From NCBI GenBank assembly GCA_021904315.1, contig CM038919.1, forward strand, positions 4,898,001-4,962,000: a DNA stretch of 64,000 bases, in the 5' to 3' direction. The stretch's first letter is position 1; every line of letters begins with the position of its first letter. Positions 44,658-56,105 of this stretch are shown in pieces. The stretch comes from Sphagnum magellanicum. Taxonomy: Eukaryota; Streptophyta; Sphagnopsida; Sphagnales; Sphagnaceae. The notes under the pieces are model-generated. The model had not been told where the DNA came from. It worked only from the letters and a program-made list of their open reading frames with translations, and ran no database searches. The translations under genes and the position numbers were made by a program.

Positions 44658-47600
44658 TTATATAGCACACACAAATTCCCCACTGCTGTCAGCATCAATA
44701 TCTCCATCGCCTTCCAAATCCATATCATCAGTATCAAGTGCTGGGTCCTCAAAGTAGTGGTGGCCTAACATACCAGCACCTGGCACCCTTGCTTCTCTGA
44801 TTATCCGCATAAGCTCTTCTGTGGTTTGTGGAGGATGGTTTGGGTCCTCAAAATCATAACTCCAATTGTCACAATCCCCTAGGTCTGCTGGTAAGTTGCG
44901 CAGAAACCATTTATGGTTTTGAATCTCCTGCATGTTGATGCGCTGTCTCAGACCCAAAAAGTTGCTTTGTTAGGATTCCATTGAGATCTCTCAGCGCTTT
45001 TCCTATGATACGGCTTGTCTTAACACTTTGGATATGCATCCTCATTTGGACAGTTCGCCCTGTGAGATGGTGCTGCTTCAACAAAACATGACATTTTGCA
45101 GTTTTGTATATAACAATTATGTTGAACTATGATCTTTGACCCCACTTGATGGCCATGCCACTCATACAATGATCACAACACCATGACCAGTAAACACCTT
45201 TGAAGGACTGAGTTTACCTTGGAAGGATTGGGGACAAATATCTGAGAAAGAAGGTGAAGACATTCAGCAGAAACATGTACATAGTTGGGAATGGAGTATT
45301 GCACTCTCAAAATTCGCTGCATGAACAAACCACCATCATAAGCAAAAGGAAACTATCTTAGGACCCTCCATACTTAGGTTCATCCAATCCTCTACCAAAA
45401 TGCCAAAAAGACTTGTTCATATAGCTCTGAATGTGAGACTCACCCCAATGGTCTTCCAAAAATTTCTGGGGTCAGCAGGATCCTCAAATGGATATGCTCC
45501 AACCAACATGACATAAAGAGTCACACCACATGACCACACATCGGCAATCTGCAGAACATATCCCCATTCCATTATTGCGCAGAATCCAACACATGAGCAC
45601 ATTGCTGACCCAGAAAAAGTGTGAATTATCTTGTAAAACCCAATTCAACAGATTTAATTTAATTCATCAGTTCCAGTAGCTAATTAATGTAGAGCTCTCC
45701 ACAAGATGTACAAATATGCTCTCATTTTTCTTCATATTACACAACTAATAAGCAAAGAAGGCAAAAAACAAAGATGGCATAGAGGAAAGACACAGATTGA
45801 TTCAGTTTAAGAAAATGTTGCTGATAATAGAACAGTTTCTTGGCTTACCTTGCCGTCGTACTCCTTCTTGGACAAGACTTCTGGAGCAATATACGCAGGA
45901 GTACCCACTGTGGATTTTGGTTGAGAATGTAACAGAGATGACTGCGACCAAAAATTGAATCAGAAGCTCAACAAAAACAGTATCCAAACAGCAATTACAA
46001 ATCCCTACCTATAACACAAACAGCAAGGGCTGGCTCTAACCTATAGAACTGAAACTCAACAAAGAAACTGCACACCAGAGGTCTTCAACAAATTCATCAA
46101 TGAGATTGCAAAGAAGTTTCACAAAAAGACTTCAAAGATAATTTAGTGCCAGTTCTTGCCAATCCAAAACAAACATGGAAAGAGCACTGAGTGCAGTCAT
46201 AACCTTGCCAGTGTCATCCACAAAAGTATCAGACCATCATGTCCATCATGAATGGCAGTGACTAGCTGCCATTACTTCACACTGATGTCATCAAACCTGA
46301 CAACAGTGGGTGCAGATTAGTACATAATAATCTGCTCAAAATTCAGGGCAAACAATTATGTAGAAATCTGTGTCCAGAGTTTCTGTCACATTTTCCAGAA
46401 GACAGCAACAGGAAGACTCACTTCATGATGTTGGCTAGCACTCAAGAGGGGCATAGAATACAGGTCTTCCAATAAAGAAGAAGCACTGCCACACTGTAAA
46501 AAACCTTCGAGTAGCCGAAGTCGCAAATTTTGAGACGAGGTGCAGGGCTTCCATCGAGGAGTGTGTTTTCCAGCTTCAAGTCACGATGACAAATTTGCTG
46601 TCACATAATCAAACAAAACAGTAGCAAGTGAGGAGAAGAAACGCCTCCTAGGCATACATACTTGTGATGTGACCATTCTCCACAAACTGGCAGCCAGTGA
46701 TCCTGAAAAGATCCAGCATCTTGCAGAATGATCCCTCGTGCAAGGAGATATGGCATATGACTAAAGGTCATCATTGCAACAATATTTGCAAGAAGAAAAA
46801 GGTTGCCAGGATGCATGGTGGAAGTTTGAAAAATACCATTGAGTGACAGTAGCTGACTCCAGATATCAGCTGCTGGAAGAAGTATCTGGCCTGCAAGACA
46901 AGAGGATTAGACATTCAGCAAGTGAGAGCAAACAAGAATCTCCAACCTACATTCTCCACACAAGACCATCTTTCTTCTTCAGAGAGGACTTGATGTATAA
47001 AGATACTGACCTCATCCTCACTGAAGCGGCCAGCATTGCAAATCCTTTCAAAAATCTCACCTCCAGCTGCGTACTCCATAACGATAGCCAGGTGAGTGGG
47101 GGTGAGCAAAACCTGCACGAGAGAGAGAGAGAGAGAGAGAGAGAGTCAAGGAAATCCTTCTTAGGTTGCAAAGATGTGAAAGACGATTCACGGTTCTTAT
47201 GATGTCCAAATCTACAACAAACCAAAGTGGGGGTATCCCAATTGAAGCTTCCGCTCTAAAAGTTTCTTCTTTGATTTCACCAAAATGCGCAAAAAAATCC
47301 TTCTGAGATGGGTACAAAGTACCTCTTTGAAACGAACTATGTTTGGATGCCGCAGCGACCTGTGATTGATGATCTCTCTTTGCACATTTTCATCAATCTG
47401 GTGCAAAAGAAAAAAGCAAAAAAAAGAGCCAAAGACGAAAGTCATAAACCCACCAAAACCCAACGAGTGAGTGCATGCGAGAGTTCCTAACACATTTTGA
47501 AAGCATGCGAGAGCAAACAAGAAAACAAAAGTTCGGCACGAGTCAAAATTCTCACCAGCTTTCATCCTTAACACCCACAAGCACAAAGGTTCCGAAACAC

Positions 47601-47844
47601 GAAAGAAGCAGCTCAAGCCACCAAAGAGAAAAGAAAAAGGAAAGGAGACGAAAACGTGGATCCCTCGACAATATACGTGTATGATTAAATCTCTCACCTT
47701 CTCTCCACGCTCGATGTACTTGACAGCAACAAGCTCCCGCGTCTTCTTATCACGCATCAACTTGGCCACTGCAAAATTCCCCGATCCTATGTCGCGCACC
47801 ATCTCATAGCGCTCCATATCTCGTATCCCAGAAAACAAATCCAT
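44658..47844 (-). CDS. SnRK2: SnRK2 protein kinase, group III (OST1/SnRK2.6-like), 9 exons, 350 aa
   Basis: An ABA/osmotic-stress Ser/Thr kinase that phosphorylates bZIP factors and channels once released from PP2C inhibition. Exons are 47844-47698, 47397-47323, 47112-47011, 46890-46837, 46597-46505, 45941-45849, 45548-45444, 45316-45218 and 44942-44658. All introns are GT-AG in phase 0 and the stop is TAA. Features are the glycine loop [10 protein letters not shown] (19-28), catalytic Lys42 in [17 protein letters not shown] with Asp132, DFG at 152-154 and activation loop [20 protein letters not shown] (158-177), where Ser163 and Ser167 correspond to OST1 Ser171 and Ser175. APE is followed by the kinase C-lobe. 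The C-terminus has a SnRK2 box and then an acidic domain II ([20 protein letters not shown]) ending FVCAI, typical of strongly ABA-activated group III. Nine exons is the usual SnRK2 structure. The frame is intact. An ACGTG core (48104-48108 on the plus strand as CACGT), 260 bp upstream of the ATG, could be an ABRE. Confidence 0.95.
46183..46457 (+). repeat. Dispersed ~265-bp repeat, copy 3 (intron of SnRK2, antisense to the gene)
   Basis: GAGTGCAGTCATAACCTTG, CATCATGAATGGCAGTGACT, CACTGATGTCATCA, ACAGTGGGTGCAGATTAGTA, AATCTGCTCAAAATTC, ATCTGTGTCC and GATGTTGGCTAGCACTCAAG align in order with the other two copies. It lies in the intron 45942-46504. Confidence 0.75.
47119..47146 (-). repeat. (GA/CT)n microsatellite forming the polypyrimidine tract of SnRK2 intron 2
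   Basis: On the minus strand about 13 CT units are followed by CGTGCAG and then exon 3 at 47112. The repeat ends within 7 bases of the acceptor CAG and is the only long pyrimidine run there. Confidence 0.9.
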
Positions 47845-48350
47845 CTCTCAAGTAGTCTCCCTTACTTCCTCTCCAAGTACCCTCCAACCTTTCTTCTTCT
47901 TCCTCGCGCCACCTCTCTTCCTCCTCTTCCCAGTTCGAATCACAAAACCCAAAAACAAACCCACAATCACGGATCGTCACCTACACCAAAATCTTCCAAA
48001 AACAAACACACGGAAACACACATCGGTCGTCGTCTCAACTCGCAAAACAAGGACAAAACGGAGTTGAAAGAAATTATACCAAGACAAGCGACAAAACACA
48101 GTGCACGTCACAGACTAGAGCCAAAAGCCCCAAAATCACAAAATTCCCAACAAATTCCCAACTTTTTGCTCCTTATTCCTCTTCCAGCAAACAAGGAGAA
48201 CAAATTCCACAACAAAGCACGGTACTTTGCACATGTCAAAAAATTGTTTGTAGTTTGCACTTCCACATTTGTTTTTACTCTTGGGTGGGTGCTTACTTCC
48301 GGAACTCCCCCACTCCAAGGGCTTAAAATTTGACACAATTTTCTTTTTCT
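47845..48350 (-). promoter_or_regulatory. Presumed 5' UTR and proximal promoter of SnRK2
   Basis: The minus strand just before the ATG is GA-rich (GGAAGAGGAGGAAGAGAGG near 47910-47935), like the purine-rich leader before the TTC5-like start. A TGACGTGCAC word (plus strand 48101-48110 as GTGCACGTCA) carries an ACGTG core. No certain TATA box was picked. The region is GC-richer than the flanks. Confidence 0.4.
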
Positions 48351-51300
48351 TTTTGAATTTTTTTTTCCTGTGATGCCCAGCAGGTATCCGCTGGGTATGA
48401 TGATGGGAAAAAAAACTATACAAGATGCTCTATAAGAGTATCTCCAAATACACTAAGAAAAATCTTGAAGGTTTTGTAGGTGTGCTTTATAGAATTTCCT
48501 AGTGTACTTGCCATTTAGTATAATTTTTGAAGCAATTGCTGTCTGTACAATTATATTTGTTCAATTTTTTATTTTTGTTGAGGGGCTGCTCTTGTTGTTG
48601 TTGTTGTAGTCTGAGAGATAGATTTATCTCAACATCAAAAGAGAACTTTTGAAGTACTATGGCCACTTGAGAATTACCTCACCCTTGTTTTTTTTTACTT
48701 TAATCGATTTGGGGTCTTATTTCGATGCTTTTAGATGTTTTTTCGAATGTGAGGCAGTTCTTTCAGGCAGCATCAATTCTTTGCTGGTTATCAGACCGGT
48801 TGTCTAGGTGTATGTATATGTATATATAGGTATATAAGTGGCAATTCTCATTTCATGAAACCCCCCCCTGCCCCTGGCACTGACTCAGCAAATAATATTT
48901 TTGTGATACCTGCCCCTGGAACTAACCCCACAAAACAATTTTAAAATCAAAGAACCTGGAAAACCTCGATAAAGAATTGGTGGTTCTTTCATGAAAACCA
49001 ATGGTTCTTTGAGAGTTTTGAAATACCCAGAACTGGTCGGTGGTTTGATTCTGATTTTTTTGAAATACCTGGAATCGATGGTTCTTTGATTTTGATTTTT
49101 TCAAAATACCCCCCAAAAAAAGAGGTGGGTCTTTGAAAAATCAAAGAACAACACAACACTCTCCTCTTTTCTTTGGTCTTTTCTTAGGTGGTGGATAGGT
49201 GACAGTGGTTTTCTATGTTTGGGCCTTTTGGAAATGAAATGCTATTGCACGATAAAAGAAGCAAAATACAGCAAGACTGCTGAGAATATGTTTTTATACA
49301 TAGGATATCCTTCAATAACTATCTATGAAGGAAGGGTAGTTTGTTTTGTTTTGTTTGTACAGATGAAATCTACCCAACCGGGATGCTTCACATAGCGTTC
49401 TTGGTCTCTTTGGAAAGCTCTCCAGGAGGAGGGGTGCATCGGCCTGGTTTCATGGCGTTTGGACTTCCTGTGCAGAAGTTCTTGAATATTGAATGATTTC
49501 TTGACTGAAAATTAAATTAAATGGTAGCTGAAAATTTCGGAGGAATTGAAATGTGCCTTTGGTGTTGTTGGAAAGATCTTGATGAGCAGGATTCGATTCG
49601 ATGGAATTTATTTGGTAAGATTTGGATCCAGAATGCCGGAGATATTGATTTTTAAGTGATTTCTGCTGCTGAAAGCCCAAATAAATTCCCAAAAACCAGG
49701 TTTTGGAAGGAAAAATCAGTTGAAAAAGTGGTAACACTTGGGCCAACGGCACAGGCCACACCAGTTGATGTGTATTGAAGGTGGAAGCGCCTGTTTAAGT
49801 CCTTTGAACAAACTCACTGCAACTTTATGGAATGCTACTATTTGCAAATTGCCACATTCATTACGTGGAATGGGTTGGTAGGGCCTGTTTCATAGCACCT
49901 TTATTATATTCCTAGAGCATTAAAGCAGTTTCTTGGATTAAAAAGTGCATATCCCAACAATATTGACTATGGTGAGCATGCCCTAGAGCATTACAGAAGT
50001 GTGTTGGATCAATAAGAAGCCACACTTCTGTGAACCAGCACCCACCAGTGCACCATCCACTGGATGCCTGTTATGACTCAGTTGTGGATGATCCTCAACT
50101 GAGTTACTACCCGGTTTCATCTTGGTAACCCATTCTATAAGAAGTAGGTTTAACATATAGACAGGTAGGTAACAAAATAGGGGACTACTAGGTATGTAGA
50201 TAGTTTATACATAGTATGTAGGGGTTGTTTTTACTACCTACCTAGTTGGTAGGTAGTAAATAAACCAACTGAGCTAACCACCATGGTTGGCTAGGGAACT
50301 GGAACCCGACAGAAAACTGTTTCCTGATCACATATCATCCATCCTTGATGGTGTACTGGTGGGTGCTGGTTCACTGTGGCCCAGTAAGCCTATATCCCAA
50401 TCGGGTAAGCATGCCCATCACTGAACACCTCAATAATGCACAACAATCTTTTGTCTTTCAATTTTGTGATGTAGGTGACGTGGGGCTCATCCATAAGACC
50501 ACTTAGCCAGATTTGGTTCTAATCTTTGAAAGTTAAATTTTTTTAACATCCTTCTATCATTTTTGGCTATATGTCAGAACTTAAGATATCATATGATTTT
50601 AATTTTCCTAAAAACAAAAACCCAAAAACAATAAAGTTTTGCCATTCTAGAAAAAAGATTCAGCAAAAAAAAAAAAAAAAAAACTCTAGGGCACAAATGA
50701 GTTAGTCAACAACCAAAGAAGCACCAATCACCATTCAAAGCACATCCTATGGTTGAACACACAATTTTGGAATATTAGATTTGGTGCTTTTTCAACATTC
50801 AACCGAGGAAAATGTTCGTATGTTCAATCATAAATGTGAATTAGGACTATTGACAAAAAAAACAAAGATGTATCCTTATCTAAGGGGGAGTGTTTGGGGA
50901 TGGGAGGTTAGTTGTCACATTCCAATGCACACAATTAATTAGGAAATTGAAAAAATCTTCATGCATGATGTTTTTAATGTTTGTTTATGGGTGTGATTTA
51001 TGGTGGATCTAAGGATTTTGAAGCTTACAATGTGAAGGGAATGTTTGGTGATGGGAGTTTATCTACCGCATTGAACAACACATACCAAACTTTCTTAGAG
51101 ATTTTAATTTTTAGTGCAACTAATGTTGATACCTAAAGTAAAAGAAGAAAATTTTGATTTGAAAATAAAAGATCAATATGTTGAGACAAAAATTTTGTAT
51201 ACATAGACAAGGTTTTAAAGAAAAGTTTAATAAGTTTTTATATTATCATTGGGTTCAAATTTCTATAATCCCACAAGTAGTAAAAAATGCAAGTAGAATC

Positions 51301-53490
51301 AGCTTGCACAAATTTGAACATGCTCAAGTTCATCACAACTTCAAATTCACATTTAGAACTTGCACAACAACAAACATGAATGAATTTAGAGTGGAAAGAT
51401 TTTTCAGATTTTTGAAAATCTCATTTATCTATTAAACTTTAAAAACATGCCCATTTCATTCATATCTTGACTGAACACATTTTTTAATTTCTTAATCTAT
51501 GTGTAAGAAAAAGAAGGGCATACCTCTTTGTAAGGCTTGAGAGCATTAACCCTGATTTGATAGAGGTTAAGGCTAAAAGGACTAGGGCTAACGTGATGTT
51601 CAATTTGCCTTGTGGGAGACAAAATGGCATGCTAGACTAGCCAATTATGGACAAGGAAATTTATCTACATCTCATCACAAGACAAACATGAATAAGAGTT
51701 AATGAAACTCCTACTTTAAACAAATGGACAAACGGGTCATTGGAGTAGGTAATGGATATAGTGGAAAGAGGAGGGAAAGAGGGACAAATTCCTTGCTTGA
51801 AAGGATAGTAGGTTATGGAACATACCTTTAATTTTGATTTCTAATAATCTAAATGGCAAGACCAAATCCCAAAATATGGTCTCACCAAGGCTATTGTTAG
51901 AGGAGGAGGATGTGGTGATGGTTGCTTGAAGTTTAGCAATGCAAAAACATGAATTGTTCATTACATTGCAATTGTTCAAGATGAATATTGCAAAACTTAA
52001 ACAATACATACACTATGATGGTGTAATTGGAAATAGTTCCAATAGTAATGGTTTAAACGTACACATCTTGAATTGAACATAAATTGTCTTCTTTTGAAAG
52101 ATTTGAAGGTTGCAAAACACAAGTTTGACTAGTTAATCCAACCACCCATTCTACCAAAATTTGCAAGCATTATACACAATCAACAATGGGGAGAACAATA
52201 TGCTACCAAAAATTTGTTGAATATTACAACAATAATGGATTATGTAATAGTTAGAGCTCGGAGGGGACACTAGTAAAAATAAAATAAAAATATGTGAGTA
52301 AAAATATAGGGTGCAATATATTGGTTATCATGTAAAAATTATAAGTTAATTAGTTAGAAAATAGGGTACATTTTATTCAAATAATCAATTTAATTATAAT
52401 ATAGGGTATGCAATAATTTGAAATAATGGGTTGGACAATTATTTAATATCCTCTCTAAAAATGGTTGTTTGATGCATGTATATCCCAAACTTTACACTAA
52501 GTTTTCCCCTTGGGAATTGAAGATGATTTTAATTACCTTCCTTCACTTAAGCACCAATATTTAGTGGACATGCCAAGGAACCTTGTTATCATAAAAGGAA
52601 AAGGGCTTGAAAAACTTAATGAATTGGATATTAACTTGGATGAACATACTTCACAACCTTTTAAGGAATTTCAAAACTTGGCAAATTTGACTTACAAATC
52701 TTTGTCATTTATCAATTTTTTTTTTTGCTATCACATTTACATGTGAAGAAAACAAGGGGTAGATAATTGTTAATGAACTATTCATAATCACATGTTGTAA
52801 CATTTGATGAGTGTTTAAGTACCATGCAACAAAAGGCATGGAAAAAATAATAATAAAAGAAATAAAAGAAAAATTTGTTAGGCATATTCATAATTAAGGT
52901 ACCCATAAGGATAATTTAACGAAAAAACATTGCAAGGAATTATTTTGGATTTTTATAACATTTATGGCCTTATAATTACAACAAATTTTTATATGCTTAT
53001 AATTAGAAGGATGTTTGTTAAACTAATTTAAAATTTCAATAATAAATTGGATATCATAAAGTTATTGGTAAATTATCCCATACAAGGGATGGAATTGCTC
53101 ATTAGGGATCCAAAACATGTCAAAATGGTAGGTGTACATTAAATTGTTCAATTAATTTGCATTAGGTGCCACAATTAGGATCAAATTGTTTTTTGCACCT
53201 CCACAAAGTGGTAAATGGAATTTGGTCTTGGTGTGATTCCCAATGTAAATCTTGAATTAAATAGCCAAAGGATGGTTACCAAAATAATTGCATTAAATGT
53301 AAATCATAGCAAAATTCAACAATCTCATGTTGAGTTTTGTTATTTGATCAAGTTTTTTTGAACTTTATGGATAAAAACAAAAATGGGGTGACAAAATGAA
53401 GAGGGTGCCCAAAAAATGTTGGATTGGGTACAACTTTAAGGATAACTCTAATATAAATGTCCTTTTGACTCCTTGTTTTAACTTCAATTT
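48351..53490. other. Intergenic DNA, no gene recognised apart from a MITE
   Basis: Includes a repeated motif patch at about 48940-49140 (words like AAATACC-GGAA and GGTTCTTTGA recur four or five times), an A19 run at about 50664-50683 and the full MITE at 50030-50374. Open frames at 51178-51435 and 52510-52746 have no recognisable motif. Confidence 0.5.
50030..50374. mobile_element. MITE with long terminal inverted repeats, full copy 1
   Basis: The left end is GTGAACCAGCACCCACCAGT and then GCACCATC. The right end, read on the minus strand, is GTGAACCAGCACCCACCAGT and then ACACCATC. Adjacent bases TGTGGCC/GGCCACA may belong to the element, since other copies share GGCCA at the tip. The interior holds AGGTAGG/CCTACC-type words in both orientations, so a large hairpin is possible. 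No coding capacity. No target duplication was certain. Confidence 0.88.
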
Positions 53491-53499
53491 TCATTTCAA

Positions 53500-54980
53500 A
53501 GGAATGTGTCTTCCACAATTTTATCATCCATAAGATTTGCCTTGCCAATGTTAACAAGCTTTATTGTAGGTTCCTTCAAAGAAGGCTCAAGGGGAGGGGT
53601 TGGTTTGATTTGTTCCAAGTATGGCACAACCTTGCTTGTAAACTCCTTTAGTGGATTGATTGCCCTTGTGTGTGTGGGTAATGGAAGGCCCTCATCATAT
53701 TCTAGCTCCTTTGGGGGCAACATCTTGTGTCACTTTCATGAATGGTTATTCACTATCAAGCTCTTTATCTCCTCTATTCCCTAAGTCAAAACTTCCACCT
53801 TTGTTTCCAAGGATAGCTTCCACCTTGACTCAACTTGCAAGTCCACCATGGCTTGCTTTCCTTTTGATGCTTGCATTCCATTTGTATTTCACCTACAGTC
53901 CATTCAAATTACACTTAGTTTTCACCATTGTCCCAAACTTATTCCACTTGTAGTCCACTTACATTTCACCTACATTCCATTCAAATTCCACTTAGTTCTC
54001 ACCATTGGTCCATACATATTCCACTTACCACCACATTTGACATTGACCAATACAATTAACCATATCAACTCTTAATTTTAAGCAGTTGCAACATTTGTTT
54101 TAGATCAACTATTATAATGCAATAGGTGTAGTTAAAAGAAAAACTTGGCATATGCTTGTGTTGATTACACTACAAAACTATAAACCCATGATATCTAATT
54201 TTTGGTTAGGATTTCTACTAACTTGCCTCATTCACACATATATGTGTTTGTTTGGAAGGTCTTTTTTGATTTGTAAACATTTCCTTTTCAAGACTTGCCT
54301 TTTCAACATGTTCAACTTCCTTTCCCTTTGATGCCTACATGATAACCCTTAGTGTTAAAACCACCTATGGGAAAGATAAAAAGGTTTTAATTGAATTTTC
54401 AAGCCATATGCATGCCACTTTCAAACCATGTCCATGCCACATCTCATCCTGAAGGTATCCCTACACCACTGTGCAAATTGGACATCCTATACTAGGATCC
54501 ATTTCAATTCCACTTTAATATTTACATTGCACTTAAAATCCATCTACGATTCAGTCAGACCCCACTTACTTTTCAACACATTGGTCCACTCATCATCACA
54601 TTTGACATTGATTGTTACAATTTGATATATATACTTATTAATTTTCAACAAATTAACATTTGTTTTACTAGAAATCTATTAGACAATAATGGAAGTGATA
54701 GTTAAAAAGAATTCAAATGACAATATATTTTGAAGTTCATCACTAGCCTATTATACTATAGACCATCCATCCTTGGGAAAAACCTAACTTGTCTTGATCA
54801 CATGTTTTGGTGCTTGATTGGTGGGTATGGCTTCCCTGACAACTCCTTGTCCTTCACCTCCCTCATTTGAAACCTGCATGACATATTTTCTTATGTTAAT
54901 TTTAGCAACACACACATACACATCCACTTTGGTAGAAAAAGAAAAGAAAACACTTCCAGTTGGTGCATTACACCTAGACA
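53500..54980. other. Region with diverged tandem and coding-like remnants
   Basis: A 77-bp unit starting ATTTCACCTACA(G/T)TCCATTC is duplicated at about 53886 and 53963, with weaker relatives near 54430-54640 that share CACATTTGACATTGA. The minus strand at 53723-53496 has a proline-rich, acidic coding-like frame (LEQIKPTPPLEPSLKEPTIK) that may belong to the transposon fragment downstream. Not identified. Confidence 0.4.
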
Positions 54981-55480
54981 TGACCTCCTTTTACTTTTAA
55001 TGGTGTTGCATAGTATAAGGTCCGTGGACCATGTGTGTGGGGATTCCGCACATGTGGCCACGAATCCCTCGCATCTGCTCTAATTTTTGTTGAACATTTA
55101 AAGTCTTCCAATATTGGACAAGTGACTCCCATACATGGACAGGGCATTTGTCCAGGTGTCCAACATTGCCCTTGGCCAGCCACACCCTCTTCCATGCATT
55201 CCTAGCAAATGATAGATGTTCCTTCACATAATTTTCCATTATCTTATCTTTCATGGGTGGATCATAGTAAAAGACCTTGGCAAGGTCTACATGGATGGCC
55301 TCCCATTGCTTCAAAGCGTGCGCCTTAAAGTTAAATTGTGTCAAATCAAGGTGCTCATATGCAGCTTCCTTGACAATTCTCTTCCAAACCCTTTTCAACC
55401 CTATGATTTCACCTTGTGCACTTGTCAAAATTTGAATGAGTGATTGGTGGCTTGTTGCCACTACTACATCCTTCATCTCC
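54980..55480 (-). pseudogene. Plant transposon protein fragment, possibly En/Spm (Transposase_24-like)
   Basis: Minus-strand frames contain LKRVWKRIVKEAAYEHLDLT, then YYDPPMKDKIMENYVKEHLS, FARNAWKRVWLAKGNVGHL, then KCPVHVWESLVQYWKTLNVQ and QKLEQMRGIRGHM. After a frameshift comes HTHGPRTLYYA. The succession of an 'R...' helix-rich block, a 'P..VW..L..YW' block, an '..Q...E..R..R' block and 'HT.G.RT/S' is that of the Ptta/En/Spm-associated Transposase_24 family as I recall it. It is shorter than the family domain and frame-broken. Confidence 0.45.
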
Positions 55481-55929
55481 CAATGGAATTTTCCATGATG
55501 TTTTCACCCTTCCTTTCGTCAATCAAAACCTGTTTCTTTTTTTGTTGCACTCATATCAGTAGTTTGTGCTAATGATGACCCCACCTTTGTAAGGTCAAAG
55601 GCTTAAAACATAATTGGGTGTTATATGGCACCTAAACCTCCTTGGAATGCTCCAATTGGGCCTGGAACTTGAGACAAATACACCATTTGTGTAGGATGGC
55701 CACCATGGGGTTTGTAGGTATTGTAAACAACTTGAAAACAAGCAAGAAATGAAACACTCAAGGTTCATGAAATGGAACAATTGTATTAACTAACAAGATG
55801 ATTACAAAGGTTTTATGCTTCAAATGCTACAATCACAAAACTATGGCTTGCAACAACTAATAAGACTTGAAGGTTTTATGTGCACTCAAAACCATGAAAG
55901 GAGAAAATGAAAAACTACTCAAAACCACT

Positions 55930-56105
55930 CCAATATATACTATCTCTTAACCCTAAAGTAGCCACCACTTAACCCTAATAGTTGTTGCCTAACCCTAATC
56001 GCCACCAAACCTTAACCGCCACCAAACTCTAACCCTAAGCACCACCAAACCCTAACCTTAGCTGTTGCCAAACCCTAATGTAGCCTCCACTTCTAAACCT
56101 TAGCC
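55930..56105. repeat. Interstitial CCCTAA-rich degenerate repeat
   Basis: About six AACCCTAA words alternate with GCCACCA/GCCACCAC words, in a loose ~20-bp unit (CGCCACCAAACCCTAACC-type). CCCTAA resembles the plant telomere unit CCCTAAA, but the units are not contiguous, so this is a telobox-bearing minisatellite and not a telomere. Confidence 0.7.
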
